7,388 nt of DNA from Chloroflexota bacterium (GTDB taxonomy: Bacteria > Chloroflexota > Limnocylindria > QHBO01). The notes beneath the pieces were generated by a model. That model made no database searches. It had not been told where the DNA came from and saw nothing but the letters and a program-made list of their open reading frames with translations. The stretch lies in contig JACCWY010000283.1 of NCBI GenBank assembly GCA_013697395.1, positions 1 to 7,388 on the forward strand, in the 5' to 3' direction. Position numbers and translations under genes: made by a program. Below, piece by piece: positions 1 to 6,328 of this stretch (within the stretch, counting starts at the first letter, position 1; each line of letters starts with the position of its first letter).

Positions 1-270
1 GTACCACCCGCGCTTGACCGGCCCGCCACGGCGTCCGGTCCACTCGTGCCATCGTATCGGGTGGCTTGCCCGGGACCCGTTACGCACGGCACGATCGTGC
101 CGCTTGGCGAATCCGGCTCGGGAGAGATGACCTGCCGTCGCCGATGCCGCCCGCTTCCACCATGTCGGGCTCGCTCGAGGCTCGATTCGCCGGCCGTCTT
201 GGCTCCGTCATTGCCGTGGTCGTCTTCGGTTCGGCGGCGATCGTGGCAGTCCCCGCCGGCGGTGTCAATT
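1..270. other. Left-edge region with no supported gene
   Basis: This stretch lies downstream of the leftmost minus-strand gene, which stops at 271. Open frames on both strands are short, Arg/Pro-rich and lack a convincing ribosome binding site. One plus-strand frame starting near 161 encodes a hydrophobic run (VIAVVVFGSAAIVAV), but it then passes antisense into the neighbouring gene and turns into Arg-rich shadow sequence, so I do not call it. No hairpin followed by a T-run is visible after the upstream gene. A short CCGCCGGCGG palindrome at 253-262 is too small to be a terminator. The one structured item is the 16-bp palindrome at 87-102. Confidence 0.5.
87..102. repeat. Perfect 16-bp palindrome
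   Basis: CGGCACGATCGTGCCG reads identically on both strands with no spacer. It sits alone in noncoding DNA. A dyad of this kind could be a binding site for a dimeric regulator or the core of a hairpin, but neither a -10/-35 pair nor a T-run lies beside it, so its function is unknown. Confidence 0.5.
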
Positions 271-1356
271 TCAGCTGCCGACCAGCGACCGCCCGACGAA
301 GACCACGGCGGCGAGCGCCCCGGTCACGACCACGCCGACGAGGCGTGGCCACCAGACACGCGCCATGATCGCGCCGACGGTGGCGGCCGGGCCGGCCAGG
401 ACGAGCGCCAGTCCCGTGAGCCGGCCCATCTCGCTGGAGGGATCCGGCATGCGGTCGAGGAGCTCGGCCAGGCCCCACGTCGCACCGGCGACGACCGCGG
501 GCAGGAACACGAGCGCAATGCCCGGTCGAGGGCGCGCCACCCGGAGGTGTCTCCACCGAGGGGTGACTCGTTCCCCGGCCACCAGGGCGCGCGCCGCGGT
601 CGCCGCCGCCTCCAACTCCGCCGCAGCCTCTGCCTCCGCCTGCTCCCGCGCGACCGCGGCCGACTCGGTCGCGCTGAGCTCGGCTGCCGCATCGGCGTCG
701 GCCAGCTGGCGTTCATGCCGGGCCCGCTCGATGCCGGTCATCAACGCCGGGTCGCTCTCGACTGCTGGCTGCGCCGCGTGGGTGACCGGCGCCCCCTCCG
801 GCATGGCGTCGCGTTCCAGCGCCTCGAGCCGCTGCCGTGCGCGCGCGGCATGCGACAGCGCGTCGAGCAGGAGCTCCTCGCTCGCCGCCGCGATCAACAG
901 CCGGCCGTGCTCGGTGGGCACGAGGATCGCAGTCGGGGTCGGAGCCAGGCGCACGACGTCGATCGTCTCCTCGCCCCGCAGCCGTGCGGGCCCGAGCTGG
1001 CCGCCGAGGAGCCAGCGCCCGCCGCGCAGGCTCGACGCGCTCCTGCCCTTCAGCCGAACACGGGTGACCGGCCCGGGACTGAGGACGTAGATCCGCTCGC
1101 CACCGAGCCAGCTGACCCGTACCGCCGACTCCTCGATCTCGAGGCGAACGCTGAGGGGCCGGAATGCGGCGACGACCGCGAGCGCGACCAGCACCCCGCC
1201 CACCGCCGCGACCGCGAGCCCGGTGGCGCCGGGTACGAGCAGGAGCCCGGAGGCCACGGCGATGCCACCGGCCGCCAGGCCGAGCGCGGGCAGCGCCAGC
1301 AGGCGCGGAAGGGACCGCGAGAGGCGGATGCGAGCGATCGGCGGCAGCTCGGCCAT
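271..1356 (-). CDS. Unrecognised membrane protein with PH-like region and Ala/Glu-rich coiled coil
   Basis: The 361-residue product has no family I can name with confidence. Two hydrophobic helices (about 16-42 and 45-65) are followed by a soluble segment (about 68-175) of alternating short strands ending in a helix (EELLLDALSHA). That layout resembles bacterial PH-like (DUF304-type) domains. Residues about 205-260 are a highly charged Ala/Glu/Arg helix, probably coiled coil. Three more hydrophobic helices follow (about 278-299, 311-334, 337-357). The ATG at 1356 lies 4 nt after the stop of the upstream glycosyltransferase gene and has only a weak AAGG upstream, so translation is probably coupled to that gene. 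The arrangement suggests an accessory or scaffold protein for the glycosyltransferase at the membrane; this is inference. The reading frame is firm because of the clear hydrophobic periodicity and a clean join to its neighbour. The PH-like assignment is tentative. Confidence 0.8.
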   Translation of the reverse strand: MAELPPIARIRLSRSLPRLLALPALGLAAGGIAVASGLLLVPGATGLAVAAVGGVLVALAVVAAFRPLSVRLEIEESAVRVSWLGGERIYVLSPGPVTRVRLKGRSASSLRGGRWLLGGQLGPARLRGEETIDVVRLAPTPTAILVPTEHGRLLIAAASEELLLDALSHAARARQRLEALERDAMPEGAPVTHAAQPAVESDPALMTGIERARHERQLADADAAAELSATESAAVAREQAEAEAAAELEAAATAARALVAGERVTPRWRHLRVARPRPGIALVFLPAVVAGATWGLAELLDRMPDPSSEMGRLTGLALVLAGPAATVGAIMARVWWPRLVGVVVTGALAAVVFVGRSLVGS

Positions 1357-1360
1357 CGGC

Positions 1361-3046
1361 TCAGGCCTTTTCCGTGACGCGATACTCGAGGTAGCGGCCG
1401 GTGAGCAGGCGCGTCTGGGCGTCCAGCGCCGGCACCATGCTGAAGATGATCCCGACGAACGGCAGCCCGATCCACTGCACGTAGCTGAGGGTGCGCTGGA
1501 GCCAGCCCCACTCGGCCGGCCGCGGTGGCACGATCATCTGCTCGACGACGATCAGCACGGCCAGGCTGACGATCGCCACGGTGAGCATGGCGCTCGCGTA
1601 GAGCGGCAGGTTCTGGCCCAGGGTCGTCTCGCTGAACGCGGGGTTGATGAGCAGCGGGACGGTCGCGCCGAAGGTGAGCACGAATGGAGTGATCGCCCAG
1701 TTGATGTGCTCGCCGAAGAGATTCACGATCCGCCAGAATCGCGAAGTGAACGGGATCTCCGAGTGCCTGACGGCGTTGTCGATCACAAACGGGATGTCCG
1801 TGACGCCCCACGCCCAGCGCCGCGCCTGGAGATACTGCTCGGCCATGCTGCGCCAGTAGCCTCGCGCGCGCACCGCGTCGCCATAGATCGGGATGAAGAG
1901 TGGGACGGCCCGGAAGCGGTCGCCGTAGCGGAAGTAGCTCTTCCAATAGAAGCGGCTGTCCTCCGGAATCGCGTCGGTGGCCCAGTAGCCCACGTCGTGG
2001 ACGAGGTGGAGGGTGGTCGAGTACGACCCGAAGCTCTGGAGCTTCTCCGGCAGCACGCTGCGCCACATCTGGAGCTGGGTCAGCACGGCCGCGAACAGCC
2101 GCTGCAGCATCGGCGCCTCCCAGATGTTGTTGTGGAAGTACGGGATCGGCTGGTAGAGCTGCACCTCCCGGTTCGGGTCCGTGAGGTGCACCCACGAGAG
2201 GTAGGCGAAGTAGTGCGGGTGGACGCGGTAGTCTGCGTCGAGGTCGGTCACGATGATCCGGTGGGGATCCATGCCGCGCTCACGAACGAGGAGCCGATAC
2301 AGGTAGCGGCCACCCCACGCCATCGCGCTGCTCTTGCCGACCACGATGCCCGGCTCGAGCGGGTCGAGGATGTGGATGAGCTCACGGAATCGGTCGCCGA
2401 ACTCGGCCTGGAGGGCCTTGACGTTCTCGATGCCGCCGGTATCGGTCTCGCGGGTGATGATCGCGCAGATCTTGCGCTCCACGGGCCACGCTGCCACGGC
2501 CAGGGCACGAACCGTGAGGCGGAGCTTCTCGAGCGGCTCCGTATAGGTCGGGATGAGCGCAAGGTGGATGAGCTCGTCGACGGGCGGCGGTGGCTCCCCG
2601 AGCGCCTCGACGGCGCGGAGCGCCGACAGCTCGCGGCGTAGGCGGCGTCGTTCGGCATCGGCCGATCCTCGGTGCATCGTGATGCCCAGCGCACTGCTCG
2701 AAAGGTCGCCACCGACCGCCGCGAGGCGGGCCTCGAGGATCGCGCGCCGCGCCGCGGGGTCCCGGAGCGCCGCAAGCCGCTCCGACCAATCGGTGGCGAG
2801 CACCTCGCGGATCCGGCCGAACGCGATGATCACCGCTCCACCGAACCAGAGTGCCCGGCACAGCCAGTAGAAATCGAAGCTGAGGACGAAGTAGGCGACG
2901 AGCCAGGGATAGCTGAAGCTGAGCCAGAGCGGGAGGATCAGGACGGCCCATGAGATCGTGCCGGGCACCATCTCCAGCAGCCGGCTCAGCCAGCGCAGGC
3001 GGTCGCGGTCGTCGGGAGTAGTGGTCATCGTCGATTCGCCGGACAC
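1361..3046 (-). CDS. Membrane-embedded family 2 glycosyltransferase
   Basis: The product of about 561 residues is a processive-type GT2 enzyme that would transfer sugars from nucleotide donors to a growing polysaccharide at the inner face of the membrane. Two N-terminal membrane helices (about 31-53 and 58-78) precede a helical linker and a GT-A catalytic domain (about 155-415). That domain has an entry strand ending in PTYTEP (166-171), the metal/nucleotide-binding TDLDAD (267-272), PED at 361-363 in the position of the TED-type catalytic base, and QARRW (407-411), the Q-x-x-R-W signature. Three further helices (about 450-467, 482-503, 520-540) complete the channel-like part. There is no PilZ domain, unlike BcsA. 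The first in-frame start is GTG at 3046; an ATG at 3028 gives a protein six residues shorter. Neither start has a strong Shine-Dalgarno site. The gene begins 42 nt after ilvE and is followed after 4 nt by the PH-like membrane protein. The polymer made cannot be told from sequence. Confidence 0.88.
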   Translation of the reverse strand: MSGESTMTTTPDDRDRLRWLSRLLEMVPGTISWAVLILPLWLSFSYPWLVAYFVLSFDFYWLCRALWFGGAVIIAFGRIREVLATDWSERLAALRDPAARRAILEARLAAVGGDLSSSALGITMHRGSADAERRRLRRELSALRAVEALGEPPPPVDELIHLALIPTYTEPLEKLRLTVRALAVAAWPVERKICAIITRETDTGGIENVKALQAEFGDRFRELIHILDPLEPGIVVGKSSAMAWGGRYLYRLLVRERGMDPHRIIVTDLDADYRVHPHYFAYLSWVHLTDPNREVQLYQPIPYFHNNIWEAPMLQRLFAAVLTQLQMWRSVLPEKLQSFGSYSTTLHLVHDVGYWATDAIPEDSRFYWKSYFRYGDRFRAVPLFIPIYGDAVRARGYWRSMAEQYLQARRWAWGVTDIPFVIDNAVRHSEIPFTSRFWRIVNLFGEHINWAITPFVLTFGATVPLLINPAFSETTLGQNLPLYASAMLTVAIVSLAVLIVVEQMIVPPRPAEWGWLQRTLSYVQWIGLPFVGIIFSMVPALDAQTRLLTGRYLEYRVTEKA

Positions 3047-3088
3047 GCTGGCCGGTCGGGCACGGACCGGAGCCGCCCTGGCGCCTTC

Positions 3089-4051
3089 CTAGTAGACGGG
3101 CGTGAGCCAGCTCCGATATGCGGGCAGGCGGCCCCGCACCGCGTCGAAGTAGATCCGCGAGAGGGCCTTCGTCACCGGCCCCGGCCGTCCGCCGCCGATG
3201 CTGCGCCGATCGATCTCGATCACGGGGCTCATCTGGGCGCCGGTCCCGCACAGGAAGACCTCGTCCGCGCCATACAGCTCGGTGCGGTCGATCGAGCGCT
3301 CCACGACCTCGACCCCGAGCTCCTCACGTGCGATCTCCATCAACCGCCGGCGGGTGATGCCCTCCAGGATGTTGTCGGTGACGGGGGGCGTGACGAGGAC
3401 TCCCCCCTTGACGATGAAGAGGTTCTCGGCGCTCCCCTCGCTCACGTGGCCGTCGGCCGTGAGCACGATCGCCTCGTCGAAGCCGTTGAGCTGCGCCTCG
3501 CTCTTGGCCAGCGCTCCGTTCACGTAGGCACCGGTGATCTTGCCGCGAGCGGGAATGGCGTTGTCATCGGTCCGGCGCCAGGTGCTCACCTGCGCACGGA
3601 TGCCACCCTCGGTGTCGATGTACTGCCCGAACGGGACGCCGAAGATCGTCACGTCGGCGTCAAGGTTGTGGAGGCGGACGCCGATCGTCTCCGAGCTCTT
3701 GTAGATGATCGGGCGCAGGTAGACGTCCTCGCGCAGGCCGTCGCGGCGCAGCAGCTCGCAGGCGATCTCCGCCAGCTCCTCGGGCGACTGCCGGATCTCC
3801 ATCATGAGCAGGCGGGCCGACGCGCGGATGCGCTCGAAGTGCGGGAGGAGCTCGAGTGCGAAGAGCTGCTCCTCGTCCGCATTCCAATAGGCTCGGATGC
3901 CCTCGAACACCGCGGTGCCGTAGTTGAAGCCGTGGGTCATGACGTTGATGTTCGCGTCACGCAGCGGCACGAACTCGCCACGGAAGAACGCCCACAGCTC
4001 GGTGGTCTTCTCCACCGATGCCGTGCGCGGCTCCTGGTCCTGCTTCAGCAC
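3089..4051 (-). CDS. ilvE: Branched-chain amino acid aminotransferase
   Basis: This is a PLP-dependent fold-type IV transaminase of 320 residues that interconverts Leu, Ile and Val with their 2-oxo acids using 2-oxoglutarate/glutamate, the last step of branched-chain amino acid synthesis. Visible signatures are HGFNYGTAVFEGIRAY (40-55), YLRPIIYKS (111-119), the probable Schiff-base Lys171 in RGKITGAYVNGALAKSEA, SEGSAENLF (204-212, cofactor-binding Glu209), and the GTGAQMSPVIEID active-site loop (269-281). Length fits the family (about 300-310) plus a short N-terminal tail. I chose GTG at 4051 because GGAGG sits 5 nt upstream (4057-4061). Longer in-frame readings back to 4282 would overlap the upstream antiporter gene and give Arg/Ser-rich non-homologous sequence. 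It appears to head a transcript with the glycosyltransferase and PH-like protein; no functional tie to them is apparent. D-amino acid aminotransferase or aminodeoxychorismate lyase share the fold but fit these motifs less well. Confidence 0.95.
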   Translation of the reverse strand: MLKQDQEPRTASVEKTTELWAFFRGEFVPLRDANINVMTHGFNYGTAVFEGIRAYWNADEEQLFALELLPHFERIRASARLLMMEIRQSPEELAEIACELLRRDGLREDVYLRPIIYKSSETIGVRLHNLDADVTIFGVPFGQYIDTEGGIRAQVSTWRRTDDNAIPARGKITGAYVNGALAKSEAQLNGFDEAIVLTADGHVSEGSAENLFIVKGGVLVTPPVTDNILEGITRRRLMEIAREELGVEVVERSIDRTELYGADEVFLCGTGAQMSPVIEIDRRSIGGGRPGPVTKALSRIYFDAVRGRLPAYRSWLTPVY

Positions 4052-4056
4052 GCTGG

Positions 4057-4061
4057 CCTCC
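4057..4061 (-). promoter_or_regulatory. Ribosome binding site deciding the ilvE start
   Basis: On the minus strand GGAGG is followed by 5 nt and then GTG (4051-4049). It is the best-placed Shine-Dalgarno sequence near the start of the conserved protein and fixes the start on a GTG codon. Confidence 0.8.
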
Positions 4062-4119
4062 GATTGCGTTCGTCTCTGCCGGTTGTCGCGGGTGCACGGG
4101 CGCACGCACAAGCGCAGGA

Positions 4120-4125
4120 AGTATA
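4120..4125 (-). promoter_or_regulatory. Candidate -10 box of the ilvE operon promoter
   Basis: TATACT stands out in a GC-rich 121-nt gap between the antiporter stop and the ilvE GTG. The same hexamer forms both -10 boxes of the divergent promoter at 6962-7012. No good -35 is seen at 16-19 nt upstream, so the promoter may be weak or activator-dependent. Initiation here would leave a leader of about 60 nt. Confidence 0.4.
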
Positions 4126-4141
4126 CCCGTGGATTCGCCTT

Positions 4142-4174
4142 GAGCCGCTTGCTCGGCGAGCGGGAAAGCCGCTC
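4142..4174 (-). terminator. Hairpin at the 3' end of the antiporter gene, possible terminator
   Basis: The arms 4142-4150 and 4166-4174 pair in 8 of 9 positions, and an inner 4-bp stem (4151-4154 with 4158-4161) extends the hairpin. It overlaps the antiporter stop codon. No U-run follows, so it is not a standard intrinsic terminator. It could instead protect the 3' end of the mRNA or cause pausing. Confidence 0.3.
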
Positions 4175-5291
4175 ACGGAACCGATGCGACCGACGTTCCG
4201 AGCGGTGTAAACAGCGCCAGGTAGATGTAGACGAGGTAGAGCGGGCCGCCGATGAGGAGCGTCCACGCCGACAGGCGGCCACGCAGGACCATGCTGCCGA
4301 AGATCAGGATGGTGGCGACGAACGCGACGCCGGCCGAGGCGAAGTGGATGGCGCTCTCCGGGGTGAAGACCCAGGTCGTGAAGAGCAGGCCAAGGACGGT
4401 CGGCAGGCAGCTCTGGAAGACCATGGCGCCGGTGATGTTGCCCATCGCCAGCGTGTCCTTGCCGTTGCGCACCCACAGGACGCTGTTGAACTTCTCGGGC
4501 AGCTCGGTCGCGACGGGGGCAATGATGAGCGCCAGGATTGTGGGGTCCAGGCCGATCACGTCCGAGAGGTGCTCGACCGCCCCGACGAACACCTGGGCGC
4601 CGACGATGATCAGGCCCAAGGCGAGCACGACCTGCGCGACCACGATCGCCATGCGTGGCTCGCCACCGGTCAGGGAATGCGCGCCATGCAGCGCGTCGAT
4701 CTCCAGCATGCGCGGGCCGCTGAGCGCCGGCACCCGGACGAGGTGCAGCCGGCTGAGCTCCTCGGGGTCGCTCTCTTCGGCCGTGTCCGTGAAGTGGAGG
4801 CGCACGTACACCCCGTACAGGACGAACAGTGCAGCGGCAGCCACCCACTTCAGCCAGCTCACCTCCTGCGGCAGGAAGGCAGTGCCGATGGCCACGCCGT
4901 AGCCGACGATGAAGAAGAGCACGTCCCGCCCCAGGACCTTCGTGTTGACCCGCATCTGGGTGCCGCGCCTGCCGCGGCGCGAATAGATGATGACGGCGAT
5001 GCCGGTCACGAACATGGCCAGCGTCGAGAGCATGAACGGCGCGCCCAGGATGGCCCCCACCCCGACCGCGTGCGAGCTCTCCGTTGCGACCCCACCCAGG
5101 AGGACGGGGCCCAGGATGGCGATGACGGGGATGAGCGTCTCCGGCATCGCTGTCGCCACCGCCGCGAGGACGCTCCCGACCGCCCCTTCGGCCAGGTTCA
5201 GCTTGTGGCCGAACCACTCGATGCCGTTCGTGAAGAGCTCGGCGGCGACCAGGATGATCGCGAGCGAGCCGACGAGCAGGACGATGTCCAT
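4173..5291 (-). CDS. CaCA-family cation antiporter, predicted Mn2+/Ca2+ exporter
   Basis: The 372-residue integral membrane protein of the Ca2+/cation antiporter superfamily (NCX/YrbG/CAX-like) has the typical two-fold repeat. Alpha-1 lies in helices around 34-60 with AVATAMPETL (Glu51). Alpha-2 lies around 250-300 with APVATELPEKFNS (Glu263, Glu266) and MGNITGAMVFQS (283-294). Glu51 and Glu266 align with the cation-coordinating Glu of the family GTSxPE motif. About ten hydrophobic helices are interrupted by a charged cytosolic loop (about 165-212). Family function is exchange of a divalent cation against Na+ or H+. The ATG at 5291 begins directly with the first helix and has GGAGG 11 nt upstream; longer frames run into the riboswitch. 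The upstream element at 5351-5453 looks like a yybP-ykoY manganese riboswitch, which points to Mn2+ as a substrate or inducer. That substrate is inference; Ca2+/Na+ exchange is the alternative. Confidence 0.9.
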   Translation of the reverse strand: MDIVLLVGSLAIILVAAELFTNGIEWFGHKLNLAEGAVGSVLAAVATAMPETLIPVIAILGPVLLGGVATESSHAVGVGAILGAPFMLSTLAMFVTGIAVIIYSRRGRRGTQMRVNTKVLGRDVLFFIVGYGVAIGTAFLPQEVSWLKWVAAAALFVLYGVYVRLHFTDTAEESDPEELSRLHLVRVPALSGPRMLEIDALHGAHSLTGGEPRMAIVVAQVVLALGLIIVGAQVFVGAVEHLSDVIGLDPTILALIIAPVATELPEKFNSVLWVRNGKDTLAMGNITGAMVFQSCLPTVLGLLFTTWVFTPESAIHFASAGVAFVATILIFGSMVLRGRLSAWTLLIGGPLYLVYIYLALFTPLGTSVASVP

Positions 5292-5350
5292 GGATGCCCT
5301 AACCTCCGATGCGTACGGCGGTCGCTCCCGCGCGCGGCCGCCACAGATGA

Positions 5351-5453
5351 CCGAAGGTCTCTCCCGACCACAGCGTGGGTCGGCCGGTGCCACCGGACGG
5401 AATCACTCCCGCCGTACTGACGATGGCACCTGTCCGGGGATACTCCCCCTCGG
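5351..5453 (-). promoter_or_regulatory. yybP-ykoY type manganese riboswitch
   Basis: Read on the minus strand, the element opens with CCGAGGG (5453-5447) and closes with CCTTCGG (5357-5351), giving a 7-bp P1 with one G-U pair. The family hallmark GGGGAGTA (5448-5441) follows the 5' arm, and GAGACC (5361-5356) leads into the 3' arm. GGTGCCA (5430-5424) pairs with TGGCACC (5392-5386) as a P3-like helix. It encloses CGTCAGTAC (5422-5414), the counterpart of the family CGUCAA loop, followed by a GGCGG/CCGTC stem and CGGT. A further hairpin has arms 5383-5379 and 5368-5364. Family knowledge: Mn2+ bridges the GGGGAGUA and CGUCAA loops and turns on exporters such as MntP, Alx/TerC-type proteins or P-type ATPases. 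The antiporter ATG is 60 nt downstream. No U-run terminator is seen, so control of translation is more likely. The assignment rests on motif and fold reading, not a covariance-model search. Confidence 0.8.
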
Positions 5454-5461
5454 GCGTCTGG

Positions 5462-5490
5462 AGTGTCGCCGAGAGCGCTCGGGCGGTCAA
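5462..5490 (-). promoter_or_regulatory. Candidate promoter of the riboswitch-antiporter transcript
   Basis: TTGACC (5490-5485) is followed by a 17-nt spacer and GACACT (5467-5462). Initiation about 7 nt later would fall near 5455, just ahead of the first paired base of the aptamer at 5453. The -10 is a weak match. The spacer contains the palindrome GAGCGCTC, which could be an operator. Confidence 0.45.
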
Positions 5491-5526
5491 ACCGGGGCCG
5501 CCGGGCATGGCAGCGGGTCGCTGCGC

Positions 5527-5796
5527 CTACGGGCGCAGGTGCTGCGGCGCGTACGGCAGCAGGGCAACGTGACGTGCACGCTTGAGCGCGGTCGTCAGCA
5601 TGCGCTGATGCCGCGCGCAGGTGCCGGTCTTGCGTCGCGGTTCGATCTTGGCCCGCTCGCTCAGGTAGCGGCGCAGGCGGTTGACCTCCTTGTAGTCGAT
5701 GCTCTCGGCCTTGTCGACGCAGAAATTGCATACCTTGCGTCGGCGCCGATCGCGGTAGTAGTCGGCCGATTCGCGGCGGGAACGGGGGCTGGCCAT
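5527..5796 (-). CDS. rpsR: 30S ribosomal protein S18
   Basis: This 89-residue protein of the small-subunit platform binds 16S rRNA together with S6. It has a basic N-terminus (to about residue 21), the S18 signature around IDYKEVNRLRRYLSERAKIEPRRKTGTCARHQR (33-65), and an ALKRARHVALLPY tail (70-82). Cys23 and Cys26 (CNFC) with Cys60 and His63 (CARH) form a CxxC/CxxH set, the zinc-binding form of S18; many bacteria have the form lacking these Cys. The length is slightly above the usual 70-80. The ATG at 5796 follows the ssb stop after 30 nt with GAGGAC upstream. It is the third gene of rpsF-ssb-rpsR, a widely conserved order. The rplI gene that often follows is absent. Confidence 0.97.
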   Translation of the reverse strand: MASPRSRRESADYYRDRRRRKVCNFCVDKAESIDYKEVNRLRRYLSERAKIEPRRKTGTCARHQRMLTTALKRARHVALLPYAPQHLRP

Positions 5797-5826
5797 GGTC
5801 GGTATCGGTCCTCGTGGTGCTCGTGT

Positions 5827-6303
5827 CTAGAAGGGAATGTCGTCGACGTCCATCTCGGCGCCGGGCGCGGACGAGCGCTGCTCTGCGCCGCGCGGACGGA
5901 CCTGGGGCGGCGCGTCGTCGAATGCGCCTTCCGCGCCACCGCCTGCCCCACCACCCGGGCCAGCCTCGTCACGGGGCCGACGCTCGAGGTTCACGACGCG
6001 GGCGAATCCCAGCTCGAGCGACGTCCGCTTCTGGCCGTCTCGCGCCTCGTATTCGCGGGCCCGCAGCTGTCCTTCCGCGTAGATCTTGTTCCCCTTGCGG
6101 AGCTGCTCGGCGAGGCGCTCGGCGGCCTGCTCCCAGACGCTGACGCGGAACCACAGCGTCTCCTCGATCCACTCGCCATCTGGGCCCTTGCGGTTGTCGT
6201 TGACCGCGACGCGCAGCTCGGTCACGGCCTTCCCGTTGGGCGTATAGCGCAGCTCGGGATCGGCGCCGAGATTCCCGATGATCATGATCTTGTTGAGTGT
6301 CAT
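5827..6303 (-). CDS. ssb: Single-stranded DNA-binding protein
   Basis: This 158-residue SSB coats single-stranded DNA in replication, recombination and repair. The OB-fold covers about residues 1-110: MTLNKIMIIGNLGADPELRYT at the start, then WFRVSVWEQAAERLAEQLRKGNKIYAEGQL with the typical aromatic and basic DNA-contact residues. A Gly/Pro-rich flexible linker (about 111-148) ends in the acidic tip MDVDDIPF, which docks partner proteins. The ATG at 6303 is chosen because the conserved protein begins there and GGAGG lies 6 nt upstream; an in-frame extension to 6375 is Arg-rich and overlaps rpsF. It lies 25 nt after rpsF and 30 nt before rpsR, so the three are co-transcribed. Confidence 0.97.
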   Translation of the reverse strand: MTLNKIMIIGNLGADPELRYTPNGKAVTELRVAVNDNRKGPDGEWIEETLWFRVSVWEQAAERLAEQLRKGNKIYAEGQLRAREYEARDGQKRTSLELGFARVVNLERRPRDEAGPGGGAGGGAEGAFDDAPPQVRPRGAEQRSSAPGAEMDVDDIPF

Positions 6304-6328
6304 GCGGCTCCTCCTCGCCGAGCGGCCT

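Noticed and set aside
161..368. Short plus-strand frame with a hydrophobic stretch, possible small membrane protein
   Set aside because: The hydrophobic run is followed by Arg-rich sequence overlapping the 3' end of the minus-strand gene, with no good ribosome binding site or promoter.
46..1377. Long plus-strand open frame across the PH-like protein gene
   Set aside because: Its product is Arg/Gly/Pro/Asp-rich with no domain features, and it is antisense to a frame with clear membrane helices. High GC produces such mirror frames.
1223..2641. Long plus-strand open frame opposite the glycosyltransferase
   Set aside because: The minus strand holds the DLDAD and QARRW motifs of GT2. The plus-strand product is charged low-complexity sequence typical of a shadow.
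4052..4282. N-terminal extension of ilvE to an upstream start at 4282
   Set aside because: It would overlap the antiporter gene, is Arg/Ser-rich, and a strong GGAGG sits 5 nt before GTG 4051.
5460..5526. Intrinsic terminator after rpsR
   Set aside because: Only short stems such as CCGAG-CGCT-CTCGG are present with no T-run. The same bases make better sense as a promoter spacer.
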